From contig CP001626.1 of assembly GCA_000023185.1 (NCBI GenBank), forward strand, positions 124,001 through 188,000: a stretch of DNA of 64,000 bases. The letters are read 5' to 3'. How positions within the stretch are numbered: position 1 is the first letter of the stretch; every line of letters begins with the position of its first letter. Below are positions 35,125-44,514 of the stretch, one piece after another. The notes under the pieces were generated by a model. It made no database searches, was not told where the DNA came from, and saw only the letters and a list, made by a program, of their open reading frames with translations. A program made the translations under genes and the position numbers. The DNA is from Rhizobium leguminosarum bv. trifolii WSM1325. Lineage in GTDB: Bacteria; Pseudomonadota; Alphaproteobacteria; Rhizobiales; Rhizobiaceae.

Positions 35125-36705
35125 TCACTCCGCGGCCGGGACGAGGGTTTCGGAAATCAGAATCGCTTCCGGCTCGTCATCCGGCTCCGGTCCTTGCTTG
35201 ATCGCCTTGATCATCAGGCCCATCTCGATGACAATCAACACGGTATAAAGTGCGCCAAAACCGATGATGGTCAGAAGCACGGTGCCAGCGCCGAGGCTGG
35301 AGACGGCGGCGGCCGTCGGCAGCACACCTTCGATCACCCAGGGCTGGCGGCCGAACTCGGCGACGACCCAGCCGAGTTCAATGGCAACCCAGGGCAGCGG
35401 GATCGCCAGCACGGCGATCCTGAGAAGCAGCGGATATTTGTCGAGGTGGCGGCGCGCCGACAGCCAGAAGAAGGTGGCGGTCAGCAGGATGAAGAAGATG
35501 CCGAGGCCGACCATGATGCGGAAAGACCAGAAGAGCGTCGGTACGTGCGGGATCGTATCACGCGCGGCCTGAACGATCTGCTCGTCGCTCGCCTGGCGCG
35601 GATCGTCGACATAGCGCTTCAGCAGAAGAGCGTAGCCCAGATCATGGCCGAGATCCTCGAAGGAAGTACGCACTTCCTGCGCAACCTGACCCTGTGCCGG
35701 TACTGCACGGATCTGCATCAGCGCGTCATAAGCCTTGATGCCGTCGCGGATCCGGGTTTCGGCCTGCTGTTCGAGCTTGTCGATGCCGGGGATTTCGGTC
35801 GTCAGCGAGCGCGTGCCGATCAGGCCCATGACCCAAGGAATGTGCACGGCAAAATGCGTTTCGCGCGCCTCCTGGTCGGGGAAGCCAAAGGCGGTGAAGG
35901 CCGCCGGCGCCGGTTCCGTCTTCCACATGCCCTCGATTGCCGCGAGCTTCATCTTCTGGTTCTCAGTGGCGAGATAACCGCTCTCGTCGCCAAGCACGAC
36001 GACTGATAGAGCCGAAGCGAGACCGAAGGAGGCGGCGACCGTCATCGAACGCTTGGCAAGCTCGATATGTCGACCCTTGAGGATATACCAGGCAGAAACA
36101 CCGAGCACGAAGATCGAGGCGCAGACATAGCCCGCCGACACGGTGTGGACGAATTTCGCCTGGGCAACGGGGTTGAAGACCACGTCGAAGAAGCTTGTGA
36201 TCTCCATGCGCATCGTCTGCGGATTGAGCGCCGATCCCACAGGGTTCTGCATCCAGCCATTGGCAATCAGGATCCAGAGGGCAGAAAAGTTCGAGCCCAG
36301 CGCCACCGCCCAGGTGGCGACCAGATGGCCGACCTTTGACAGCTTGTCCCAGCCGAAGAAGAACAGCCCGACGAAGGTCGCCTCGAGGAAAAAGGCCATC
36401 AGGCCTTCGATCGCCAACGGCGCACCAAAGATGTCGCCGACATAATAGCTGTAATAGCTCCAGTTCATGCCGAACTGGAACTCCATGACGATGCCGGTGG
36501 CGACGCCGATTACGAAATTGATGCCGAACAACGTGCCCCAGAATTTTGTCATCTGCCGCCAGATCTGGCGGCCAGTCATGACATAGACGGTTTCCATGAT
36601 CGCCAAGAGCACGGACAGGCCGAGCGTCAAGGGCACGAACAGGAAGTGGTAAAGCGCCGTCAGCGCGAATTGGAAGCGCGAAAGTGCTACGATATCTAGT
36701 TCCAT
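35125..36705 (-). CDS. cydA: Cytochrome bd ubiquinol oxidase subunit I
   Basis: 526-aa catalytic subunit that carries haems b558, b595 and d. It has the SRFQFALTALYHFLFVPLTLG start with the haem-ligand histidine, the GWMQNPVGS segment, and a soluble Q-loop region around residues 245-335. I chose ATG 36705 because GGGAGA precedes it; the longer reading frame adds seven residues. It lies 75 bases after cydC, a gap that may hold an extra promoter. Confidence 0.96.
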   Translation of the reverse strand: MELDIVALSRFQFALTALYHFLFVPLTLGLSVLLAIMETVYVMTGRQIWRQMTKFWGTLFGINFVIGVATGIVMEFQFGMNWSYYSYYVGDIFGAPLAIEGLMAFFLEATFVGLFFFGWDKLSKVGHLVATWAVALGSNFSALWILIANGWMQNPVGSALNPQTMRMEITSFFDVVFNPVAQAKFVHTVSAGYVCASIFVLGVSAWYILKGRHIELAKRSMTVAASFGLASALSVVVLGDESGYLATENQKMKLAAIEGMWKTEPAPAAFTAFGFPDQEARETHFAVHIPWVMGLIGTRSLTTEIPGIDKLEQQAETRIRDGIKAYDALMQIRAVPAQGQVAQEVRTSFEDLGHDLGYALLLKRYVDDPRQASDEQIVQAARDTIPHVPTLFWSFRIMVGLGIFFILLTATFFWLSARRHLDKYPLLLRIAVLAIPLPWVAIELGWVVAEFGRQPWVIEGVLPTAAAVSSLGAGTVLLTIIGFGALYTVLIVIEMGLMIKAIKQGPEPDDEPEAILISETLVPAAE

Positions 36706-36780
36706 TGTCTTCTCCCACGGTCCCACGGGGTACAGGGCGTTCCTCAGCGCCGACCGGCGCGTGAGGGCATGCGGTCTCGC

Positions 36781-38472
36781 TCAGTCCGGCCGAAGCCGGT
36801 CGAGCGCCTTTTCGAACGCCGCCTCTCCGCGGCGAGAAACCTCTGTGATGCGACCGCCTTCGATAATGGCGATGCGGTCTGCGATCGCCGCCTCGCGGCG
36901 GATATGCGTGGCGATCACCAGCGAGCGTCCCGGCGCCATTGCCGACAGACGGCAGAGCACGTCGCGGGCGGTGACGCCATCGAGGCCCTCGGTCGGCTCG
37001 TCGAGTAGCCAGAGCGGCGTGTCGCGCAGGAAGAGCCGGGCCAGTGCCAGCCGGCGCGATTGGCCGCCGGAAAGGCCGAGCCCGCCTTCGCCGAGCCGCG
37101 TATCGAGCCCCCGCGGCATGGCCTCGATATCGGCAAGCAGGCCGGCGGCGGCAAGCGCTTCGCGAAGCCGGGCCTCGCTCGCATCCGTGTTCGCAAGGAG
37201 CAGGTTGCCGCGCAGGCTGTCCTCAAAAAGTTCCGTCCGTTGCGTCAGCAGCGTCGCCGTCATCGCGGCAACGTCTCCCGTCCTTGCCGGTAATTCACCG
37301 GAAAGCAGAGCAAGCAGGCTCGACTTGCCGGCGCCGCTGCTGCCGATGACGGCGAGGCGTTCGCCCGGTTGAAGCGCGAGATCGATGCCTTGGAGCGCCG
37401 GCACGGCGGAGTTTTCATGGAAGGCTGACCCACCAGTCAGCGAAAAAACGCATCCTGGTGACGGCACCGCCAATGGTTCGGGTGTCGCCGCGACGGCAAG
37501 CCGCGGCGCGATGCGCCTTGCCGCAAGCAACGTCCGCCCGAGTTCCAGTGCGCCACGGCGGAGCGCTGCGAAGGGTTCGGTCGCGGCGAAGGCGACCAAC
37601 AGGCCGAATGCGGCGACCGGGGCAGTGATGGTCTTCGTTTCCGCAAGTACGGCAAGGGCAAGCAGCGATCCTGTCAGCAGCAAGGTCGAGACGAGGCCGA
37701 AGCCAAATGTCAGGCCGGTCTCGACGCGGTTCAACTGGTCGTCGGCGCGGGCAGAGTAAGCATCGGCCGCAGCGATGGTACCTGTCTGCGCGGCAAGCCG
37801 GCCGGCCATCAGCAGATCGGTCTGGCCGGCAACGAGATCGATCGTCCGCGACCGCAACGCCTCGATGCCGTGGGCGCGTCTGCGGGCATGTTTGCTCGCC
37901 GCCCGCCCGGCGATGACAGGCAGCCCGAGGCCGGCACCGGCGAGAAAAAGGCCGAAGCACAGGCCGAACAGGGAATGCATCAGCCCCAGCACTACGCTTG
38001 CCGCCAGTGCTGCACCGATCGCCACCGCAGCCGGCACGAGGATGCGCAGGTAGAGGGAATCGAGCGCATCGATATCGGCCGTCAGCCGGAAGAGCAGCCG
38101 TGCGGGACGATGTGACAGCGCGCGAGCCGCACCCGGTTCGGCAAAGCCACGAAACAGCCTTTCGCGCAGGGCGGCGAGCACGCCGAGCGTTGCGTCATGG
38201 GTCGCAAGCCTTTCGCCGTAGCGCGCGGCCGTACGGACAATGGCAAGCAGGCGGATGCCGGCTGAGGGCGCAAAGACGTCGAAGGTGATGACGGCAGCGG
38301 CCGAAAGGCCGGCGAGTGAGGTGGCGGTGATGAACCAGCCGGACAGGCCGAGCAGGGCGATGCCGGCGGTTACCGTCGCTGCCGAAAGTGCTGCGCCAAG
38401 CAGCAGCGCACGCCGGCGTTCGGCAAGGAACAGATGCAGAATCGGCTTGAGGTCTGCAGCAAATCCGCTCAT
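36781..38472 (-). CDS. cydC: ABC exporter CydC (heme/thiol export for cytochrome bd)
   Basis: 563-aa half-transporter with six transmembrane helices (residues 1-310) and an ATPase domain (Walker A GSSGAGKSS, signature LSGGQSRR, Walker B WLLDEPTEGLD). With CydD it forms an exporter needed for assembly of cytochrome bd, moving cysteine/glutathione or handling haem. I chose ATG 38472, which overlaps the cydD stop by four bases. Confidence 0.93.
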   Translation of the reverse strand: MSGFAADLKPILHLFLAERRRALLLGAALSAATVTAGIALLGLSGWFITATSLAGLSAAAVITFDVFAPSAGIRLLAIVRTAARYGERLATHDATLGVLAALRERLFRGFAEPGAARALSHRPARLLFRLTADIDALDSLYLRILVPAAVAIGAALAASVVLGLMHSLFGLCFGLFLAGAGLGLPVIAGRAASKHARRRAHGIEALRSRTIDLVAGQTDLLMAGRLAAQTGTIAAADAYSARADDQLNRVETGLTFGFGLVSTLLLTGSLLALAVLAETKTITAPVAAFGLLVAFAATEPFAALRRGALELGRTLLAARRIAPRLAVAATPEPLAVPSPGCVFSLTGGSAFHENSAVPALQGIDLALQPGERLAVIGSSGAGKSSLLALLSGELPARTGDVAAMTATLLTQRTELFEDSLRGNLLLANTDASEARLREALAAAGLLADIEAMPRGLDTRLGEGGLGLSGGQSRRLALARLFLRDTPLWLLDEPTEGLDGVTARDVLCRLSAMAPGRSLVIATHIRREAAIADRIAIIEGGRITEVSRRGEAAFEKALDRLRPD

Positions 38473-40214
38473 TCGGCGGCCTCCCTCATAACGATGTCGG
38501 CATCGACGCGCATGGTGCGATGCATGCGGGCGGCAAGCAGCGGATCGTGGGTCGCAACAATAAGGGTGCGGCCCCTGGCGAGCAAAAGCAGGCTCTCGGT
38601 CACCTCGGCGGCGGTAGTAGCGTCGAGATGTGCGGTCGGCTCGTCGGCCAGGATAATCCGGAGATGCGGATTGCAGGCCGCCCGCGCAATCGCAAGCCGC
38701 AGCGCCTCGCCGCCGGAAAGCCCGATCCCGCCTTCGCCGAGCGGCCGGTTGCCATAGGCGGCGGCGACTTTTCCGAGCCTGGCGGCGTCGAGCGCATCCG
38801 TCACGTCGTCGCGCAGGATACCAGGCCTGCCGAGTGCGACATTGCCGGCGATGGTGCCGGCAAAAATATGCGGTCGCTGGCCGATCCATGCCATGCTGGC
38901 CCGCAAGGCATGGGTGCTGTCATCCACAAGTTCGACGCCGCCGATGATGATGCATCCGCCGGTGCAGGGCGCTAGTCCTGAAATCAGCGAAAGAAGCGTC
39001 GACTTGCCGGAACCGCTGGCGCCGAGAAGCGCCAGATGTTCGCCGGCGGTGATATCGAGGTTGAAACCGTCAAGGATCAACGGTTCGCCGGCGTCGTAGC
39101 GAAAATCGACATTCTCAAGGCGGATGGACGGCGCTTCGACGACGGCAGATACCGCCGGCGCGACGTCGGCTGCTCCTCGAATGGACAGGCGGCCGGCAGC
39201 GAGGGCGTCCAGGGCCTTCAGCGCCGCCTCGCCGGCCGCCCGATCGTGCCAGACAGCGGAGAGTTCGCGCAGGGGCTCGAAGAAGGCCGGTGCGAGCAGC
39301 AGGATGAACAGTCCCTCGGTCAGGTCGAGCCGGCCCACCCAAGTGCCGAAGCGAATTTCGCCGAGCAGGCTGAAACCGACATAGACGGCAATCATCGCCA
39401 CGCCGAGTGCGGCGAAAAGCTCGAGCACCGCCGAGGAGAGAAAGGCGATCTTCAGCACCGCCATGGTGCGCGTACGCAGCGACTCCGCCTCCCGACGCAG
39501 CCGTAGCGCCGTTGCATCGACTGCGTCGAGTGCACGGATGGTCGCCAGTCCGCGCAGCTGATCGAGCAGGAAGCCGTTGAGGCCACCGGTGGCGACGAGC
39601 TGTTTTTCGCTGGCCGCCTGGGCGCGCCAGCCGATCAGCGCCATGAAGATCGGGATCAGCGGCGCGGCAAACAGCAAAACCAGTGCGGCAATCCAGGAGA
39701 CCGGAAGGATGAAGGCAAGGATGACGAGCGGCACAAGGCTCGCCTTCATGCGCGCCGGCTGGAATCGGGCGAGGTAGGGCACGATCAGTTCGGCCTGTTC
39801 GCCAATGACGCTTGCGGCTTTGCCGGAGGCAGGTCGGCCGCGATCGACCGGCGACGACATGGAAAGTGCCGCGACGGCGATCTGCCGCCTGCGGCTGAGT
39901 TCGGCGCGGGCGGCTTGAAAAGCCAGGCGGCCGCCGACTGCGTCGAGACAGCTTCTTGCAAATCCGAGGACGAGGATGCCGAGGGCTGGCCAGAGAACGT
40001 CATGCAATCCGCCGCCATCGGCGATGCGGCCGACCGAGACGGCCAGCAACCCGGCCTGCGGGATCCAGACGGCAGCGGCCAGCGACTGCAGCATCGCCGC
40101 TCTGCGCAGCCCGCCTTTCGCATCATCTGGGCCGGTGACAGGCGAGACTATATCGCCGTCCGGCAGCGGCTCGGCCTCTTGTCTGTCCTTCGCGTCGAAG
40201 AAAGCAGTGCCCAT
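38469..40214 (-). CDS. cydD: ABC exporter CydD
   Basis: 581-aa partner of CydC with six transmembrane segments and an ATPase domain (Walker A GASGSGKST, signature LSGGEALR, Walker B ILADEPTAHLD). Its N-terminal 45 residues are cytoplasmic and polar. It starts four bases after the regulator stop codon, so regulator and transporter are one operon. Confidence 0.93.
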   Translation of the reverse strand: MGTAFFDAKDRQEAEPLPDGDIVSPVTGPDDAKGGLRRAAMLQSLAAAVWIPQAGLLAVSVGRIADGGGLHDVLWPALGILVLGFARSCLDAVGGRLAFQAARAELSRRRQIAVAALSMSSPVDRGRPASGKAASVIGEQAELIVPYLARFQPARMKASLVPLVILAFILPVSWIAALVLLFAAPLIPIFMALIGWRAQAASEKQLVATGGLNGFLLDQLRGLATIRALDAVDATALRLRREAESLRTRTMAVLKIAFLSSAVLELFAALGVAMIAVYVGFSLLGEIRFGTWVGRLDLTEGLFILLLAPAFFEPLRELSAVWHDRAAGEAALKALDALAAGRLSIRGAADVAPAVSAVVEAPSIRLENVDFRYDAGEPLILDGFNLDITAGEHLALLGASGSGKSTLLSLISGLAPCTGGCIIIGGVELVDDSTHALRASMAWIGQRPHIFAGTIAGNVALGRPGILRDDVTDALDAARLGKVAAAYGNRPLGEGGIGLSGGEALRLAIARAACNPHLRIILADEPTAHLDATTAAEVTESLLLLARGRTLIVATHDPLLAARMHRTMRVDADIVMREAAE

Positions 40215-40218
40215 GGCG

Positions 40219-40797
40219 CTAACTCCTGTTCGCAGGATTCGGCCGGCGGCTGCGGCCGAGCGAAACGACCCGGTCCTTGGCCTCCAGAAGCTTGGTCACT
40301 TTCGCGCCGAGCGAGAGTAGCGTTGCAAGCCTTTCTGTTTCAAGTTGTTTTACGTCGTCATACCAATGCGTCAGTTGCTCGATCAGCGTGTGCATCTCGC
40401 TCATGCGCTGCTGCGCATGGCGTTCGGCTTCGCTGGCCGGCCGCTGCATCAGGATCTCACGCAAAACCGACAGCGTCGGATCGACTTCACGCTTCTTTCG
40501 CTCCTCGGCAAGCGTCCTCAATATCTGCCAGACATCATCAGGCGTGGTGAAGAAGTCGCGGCGATCGTCTGGCTTGTGTTTCAGGATGACGAGGTTCCAG
40601 GCCTGCAGTTCGCGCAGGCTCATCGACACATTGGAGCGCGAGATGCCGAGTGACTCGGCGATCTCCTCGGCGCAGACCGGCGCCGGCGAAACGAAGAGCA
40701 AAGCATAGATCTGGCCGACCGTGCGGTTGATTCCCCAGCGCGATCCCATTTCGCCGAAATGGAGAACGAAGGACTGAACGAGAGGCGGAAGATTCAT
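40219..40797 (-). CDS. GbsR/MarR-type transcriptional regulator of the cyd operon
   Basis: 192-aa winged-helix protein with GEMGSRWGINRTVGQIYALLF near residue 12, a recognition-helix region AEEIAESLGISRSNVSMSLREL (about residues 45-66) and a coiled C-terminal part. This is the GbsR-like branch of MarR regulators. The first gene of the cydDCABX operon, it sits under a promoter overlapped by a 26-bp palindrome, which implies autoregulation. I chose ATG 40797 because upstream codons lie inside that palindrome. The signal sensed is unknown. Confidence 0.85.
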   Translation of the reverse strand: MNLPPLVQSFVLHFGEMGSRWGINRTVGQIYALLFVSPAPVCAEEIAESLGISRSNVSMSLRELQAWNLVILKHKPDDRRDFFTTPDDVWQILRTLAEERKKREVDPTLSVLREILMQRPASEAERHAQQRMSEMHTLIEQLTHWYDDVKQLETERLATLLSLGAKVTKLLEAKDRVVSLGRSRRPNPANRS

Positions 40798-40816
40798 GGT
40801 CGTTTCCGTTGCGTCT

Positions 40817-40842
40817 GTGATTTCAGAAATTTCTGAAATCAC
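40817..40842. promoter_or_regulatory. 26-bp perfect palindrome, operator of the cyd regulator
   Basis: GTGATTTCAGAAA followed by its exact complement TTTCTGAAATCAC. It lies 20 bases before the regulator start and abuts a -10-like TATAGT (40841-40846, minus strand). No clear -35 is seen, which would fit an activator- or repressor-controlled promoter. Confidence 0.8.
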
Positions 40843-40920
40843 TATACTGACTTTCGCGTCTCGCCGGCAATCGGCAAGGCAGGCCTGCGTCAATTTGGAT
40901 GTCCGTTCGTTGATGGTGGG

Positions 40921-41027
40921 CTAAAGCGCGTCACGTTCAATCGGATTCATGCGACGCGATTTAGTCTTTGTTTTAATGCATGTTGTTATCCCAAAACCGC
41001 TGCACATTTTTGGGCGACATGCAGTAG
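40921..41027. repeat. RIME-like intergenic element, copy in direct orientation
   Basis: CTAAAGCGCGTCACG...GCGACGCGATTTAG and ATGCATGTTGTTATCCC...GGGCGACATGCAGTAG are two palindromic parts with the core AAAACCGCTGCACATTTTT. It is very similar and in the same orientation to the element at 43496. Its translation mimics a short peptide (KPLHIF) but is not a gene. Confidence 0.75.
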
Positions 41028-41441
41028 ATATAGCCGGGTGCGGCGCAGGCCGATTTGACTTGGATCAAGTCTACAGCACTTGCAGCGATGGCGCAGAATC
41101 GCTCGGCAATGCGCGGTGGATGCCGAGCGTTCTGGTTGGATCGTAATGTCTTGGTGGCTTTACTTCCTGATTTCAATTGAAGCCGTAAGCCCGAAGTGGT
41201 TATCGAGGCGCACCGCCTTGAGATTGTTCCCACAATGTTTCCGTGATGTACTTTACATATTGCTAAAGTAGTGTTCAGCTAACCTCGGGGATCAATCCCG
41301 CCGGGATGGCCACGCAAACAGACTTACATATACATTTCTGTTTCGAATAGCTTCGCTCAAGGCTCGGCAATACACCCTCAGCCATCGGGCCGCAGGTGCA
41401 ACAGAATACGCAGCTGTTGATTTCAATGGAGGGTATTCGCA
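41028..41441. promoter_or_regulatory. Gene-free region with a FixK/FNR-like box
   Basis: No gene is supported here. TTGACTTGGATCAA at 41055-41068 fits the FNR/FixK anaerobox pattern TTGAY-N4-ATCAA. It lies about 210 bases upstream of the cyd regulator promoter and 370 bases before the DUF3604 gene, so its target is uncertain. A GGAGGG precedes the DUF3604 start. Confidence 0.4.
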
Positions 41442-43403
41442 ATGACCGCTAATCTTAAATCCGTAACCGGGGCAGCTGCAGTTGTAGCCGGCGTCTTGGC
41501 AGCCTGCTTCTGTCACCCAGTCTGGTCGCAGGAGGCCGAACATACTGATATCGGGGATCTCGACAAAGAAAAAGCCGCGCAGCTTTTCCCGAAACAGCGG
41601 CCTTATTCGCCTTACGCCGACAGAAATTTTCCAACGCGCCCCTTCTTTGGGGACACGCACCTTCACACCTCATTTTCGATGGATGCCGGAGCCTTCGGCG
41701 CGAGGATAGGTCCTCGGGACGCATATCGGTTTGCCAGGGGCGAACAGATCACAGCTTCCTCGGGACAGCCTGCGAAGCTTTCGCGTCCTCTGGACTTCCT
41801 GGTGGTCGCGGACCACTCCGACAACATGGGATTCTTCCCCGATCTGTTTGCCGGCAAACCAAACTTGCTCGCCGATCCGACGGGGCGCAAATGGTACGAC
41901 ATGTTGCAATCGGGCAAGGGCGCGGGCGCCGCGATCGAAATTATTGTCGCGTTCTCCCACGGCAAGTTCCCGAAAGACCTCATGTATTTTCCGGGAACCG
42001 ACTCCTATCGAAGCGCCTGGCAGGACACGGTCGCTGCCGCAGAAGAATTCAACGAGCCGAACCGCTTCACGGCCTTCATCGGTTATGAATGGACCTCGAA
42101 TACCAACGGCAACAACCTGCATCGCAATGTTATTTTCCGTGACAATGCTGACAAGGCAAGCCAGGTCGAGCCGTTCACTGTGTATCCGCCATTTGGCAGC
42201 GACAATCCTGCCGATCTTTGGAAATGGATGGCGGCCTACGAGCAGAAGACGGGAGGTCGGGTGCTGGCAATCGCGCATAACGGCAATCTCAGCAATGGCC
42301 TGATGTTTCCCATCGTCGAGCAGTTCGGCAAGAAGATCGACGTGGATTATCTCCAGACCCGCGCCAAGTGGGAACGTCTCTACGAAGTGGCGCAAACCAA
42401 GGGATCAGGTGAGGCACACCCCTTCCTGTCGCCGAACGACGAGTTCGCGGACTTCGAAATCTGGGACAAGGGCAATCTGGACGGTAGTGTGGCCAAGACG
42501 AACGAGATGCTCGAATTCGAGTACGCGCGTTCTGCTTACAAGAACGGGATGAAGCTCGAACAGCAGCTCGGCACCAATCCCTACAAGTTCGGGCTGATCA
42601 GCAGCAGCGACGCCCATACCGGGCTCGCCGCAATGGAGGAAGACAACTTTTTCGGCAAGACGACGCCGCAAGAGCCTAGTCCACATCGCATGACGGCGAC
42701 TTTCGTCGACAACAAACAGACTGGTGTCAAGATCATGGACTGGGAGGTGTCTGCAGCGGGCTACGCGGCCGTGTGGGCCACAGAAAACACCCGGGCCGCT
42801 GTGTGGGATGCTATGCAGCGCAAGGAAACCTATGCGACGACTGGCCCGCGGATGGTGGTTCGCTTCTTCGGAGGATGGGATTTCGAGGCAAAGGACGCGC
42901 AGAACCGTATGCCGGCAGAGATCGGCTATACAAAGGGCGTGCCGATGGGCGGTGATCTCACCGCCGCACCGACCGGCAAGGTGCCGACATTCCTGGTTGC
43001 CGCCCTCAAGGACCCGATCGGAGCAAACCTAGATCGCTACCAGATCGTCAAGGGATGGTTGGACAAGGACGGCAATGCGCAAGAAAAGGTATATGACGTC
43101 GTCTGGTCCGATGACCGGAAACCTGCTGCAGATGGGAAATTGCCTCCTGTCGGCAATACGGTGGATTTATCGACCGCCACGTGGACAAATACGATTGGTG
43201 ATCCCGAACTTATGGCTGTTTGGAAGGACCCGGAATTCGATCCGACGCAGCGGGCGTTCTATTACGGCCGGGTGATCGAAATCCCCACACCCCGATGGAC
43301 TGCCTACGACGCATACCGCTTCGGCGTAAAGCCTCTGCCCGGCACCGCAATGACGCTGCAGGAGCGCGCCCTTACGTCACCGATCTGGTACAACCCGTCA
43401 TGA
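41442..43403 (+). CDS. Secreted DUF3604 protein (PHP-like metal-dependent hydrolase fold)
   Basis: 653-aa DUF3604 protein. A signal peptide is present (about residues 1-30, cleavage near VWSQE), so it acts in the periplasm or outside. Metal-binding motifs recall the PHP superfamily: FFGDTHLHTSFSMDAGAFG (HxH, about residues 69-87), FLVVADHSDNMG near residue 122, LAIAHNGNLSNG near residue 275 and LISSSDAHTGLAAME near residue 388. The family has no established substrate that I can name. It is followed by a parvulin and a HupE-like gene, which suggests a joint function. The GC content and codons look like those of the neighbours. Confidence 0.88.
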   Translation: MTANLKSVTGAAAVVAGVLAACFCHPVWSQEAEHTDIGDLDKEKAAQLFPKQRPYSPYADRNFPTRPFFGDTHLHTSFSMDAGAFGARIGPRDAYRFARGEQITASSGQPAKLSRPLDFLVVADHSDNMGFFPDLFAGKPNLLADPTGRKWYDMLQSGKGAGAAIEIIVAFSHGKFPKDLMYFPGTDSYRSAWQDTVAAAEEFNEPNRFTAFIGYEWTSNTNGNNLHRNVIFRDNADKASQVEPFTVYPPFGSDNPADLWKWMAAYEQKTGGRVLAIAHNGNLSNGLMFPIVEQFGKKIDVDYLQTRAKWERLYEVAQTKGSGEAHPFLSPNDEFADFEIWDKGNLDGSVAKTNEMLEFEYARSAYKNGMKLEQQLGTNPYKFGLISSSDAHTGLAAMEEDNFFGKTTPQEPSPHRMTATFVDNKQTGVKIMDWEVSAAGYAAVWATENTRAAVWDAMQRKETYATTGPRMVVRFFGGWDFEAKDAQNRMPAEIGYTKGVPMGGDLTAAPTGKVPTFLVAALKDPIGANLDRYQIVKGWLDKDGNAQEKVYDVVWSDDRKPAADGKLPPVGNTVDLSTATWTNTIGDPELMAVWKDPEFDPTQRAFYYGRVIEIPTPRWTAYDAYRFGVKPLPGTAMTLQERALTSPIWYNPS

Positions 43404-43432
43404 CGACGTGAACGTGGTAGGATGGCTTGAAA

Positions 43433-43459
43433 GAGGTGGCGGCGTTCGATTGCCACCTC
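43433..43459 (+). terminator. Hairpin after the DUF3604 gene
   Basis: GAGGTGGC and GCCACCTC form an 8-bp stem with an 11-base loop; no T-tract follows, so termination is uncertain. Confidence 0.3.
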
Positions 43460-43495
43460 GTCAATCTGGGAGTCACCCGCGTTTTTCGTACCAGT

Positions 43496-43603
43496 CTAAA
43501 GCGCGTCGCGATCTTTCAGATTCGCTCATCGCGCCTTAGGTCTTGGTTTTTACGCATGTCGTGAGCGCAAAACCGCTGCACATTTTTGCGCGACATGCAT
43601 TAG
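43496..43603. repeat. RIME-like intergenic element, second direct copy
   Basis: CTAAAGCGCGTCGCG...CGCGCCTTAGG and GCATGTCGTGAGCGC...GCGCGACATGCATTAG with the core AAAACCGCTGCACATTTTT. It is nearly the same as the element at 40921 and in the same orientation, so the two flank the DUF3604 gene as direct repeats. Confidence 0.75.
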
Positions 43604-43629
43604 CAATCAATGGCCGGAGGGCCTGCCTC

Positions 43630-44514
43630 ATGCTCATCCGTAAAGTCCTGGTTGAACCCCTGTTCCACTTCCTGATTCTTGGCGTCGTCGTCTTCAGCCT
43701 CTATACGCTGACACGTCAGCCTATGACTGTTGGAGAGGATCTGGCCATCGTTGTCGACGAGGGCCAACTCGCACGCATGTTCGACACCTATTCCCGCACC
43801 TGGCAACGTCCACCGACGGAGGACGAATTGAAGGGACTCGTCGAGGGTTACATCAAGGAGGAAATCTTCTACCGCGAGGGTCAGAAGATGGGTCTCGCCC
43901 AGGACGATACCGTCTTCCGGCGGCGCATGCAGCAGAAGATGGAATTTCTGCTCGAGCCAAGCGTCGAGGAGCTGGCGCCAAAACCGGGGGAACTCGAAGC
44001 CTATTTCACGGCGCATGCGCAAGACTACCGGCTGCCTGAAAAGCTCGCCTTCCGGCAGATATTTTTCAGGAGCGAACGCACGGGTGACAAAGGCGATCTG
44101 AGCGCAACCGCGGTGCTTTCGAAACTCAAATCCGACGCCGCGTCGATTGATATGACCTCTCTCGGCGACTCCTCGCTCCTGCCGGAGAGGACGGCGCTCA
44201 GCGACGCCGAACTGATCGCGACCAGCTTCGGTCAAGACTTCGTGTCCGAATTGGCGTCCGCGCCTGAAAACCGATGGTACGGGCCGATCCGGTCGGCATA
44301 CGGCGCTCATCTCGTCTTCGTTTCAGAACGGCTCATGAGCCATCCGCTCGCACTTTCCGACGCTGGGACCGCAGTGCTTGCAGATTGGGAAAGTGCCCGA
44401 CGCAAAGACATCGCTGACGCACACTATGCGGCGATGAAGAAGCGGTACGACATCGAGATCAACTGGCCGCGAGACATCGACACATCGCCGATCAAGACAT
44501 CGAGTCTGCCATGA
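43630..44514 (+). CDS. Membrane-anchored parvulin-type peptidyl-prolyl isomerase
   Basis: 294-aa protein with one N-terminal transmembrane helix (PLFHFLILGVVVFSLYTLT, about residues 10-28) and a periplasmic part resembling PpiC/SurA chaperones. It has a SurA-N-like helical region (EDELKGLVEGYIKEEIFYREG) and a parvulin domain from about residue 140 (KLAFRQIFFRSERT to GPIRSAYGAHLVFVSERL). The parvulin core is divergent and activity is not certain. I chose ATG 43630; an upstream extension would only translate the repeat. It overlaps the HupE-like gene by four bases and probably folds or inserts its neighbours' products. Confidence 0.83.
   Translation: MLIRKVLVEPLFHFLILGVVVFSLYTLTRQPMTVGEDLAIVVDEGQLARMFDTYSRTWQRPPTEDELKGLVEGYIKEEIFYREGQKMGLAQDDTVFRRRMQQKMEFLLEPSVEELAPKPGELEAYFTAHAQDYRLPEKLAFRQIFFRSERTGDKGDLSATAVLSKLKSDAASIDMTSLGDSSLLPERTALSDAELIATSFGQDFVSELASAPENRWYGPIRSAYGAHLVFVSERLMSHPLALSDAGTAVLADWESARRKDIADAHYAAMKKRYDIEINWPRDIDTSPIKTSSLP

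Noticed and set aside
40949..41146. Short plus-strand frame containing HVVIPKPLHIFGRHAV
   Set aside because: The same peptide-like text appears at 43543 because both are translations of the same repeat element. It is not a gene.
43543..43629. N-terminal extension of the parvulin gene
   Set aside because: The extension only translates the repeat element; ATG 43630 begins the natural membrane anchor.
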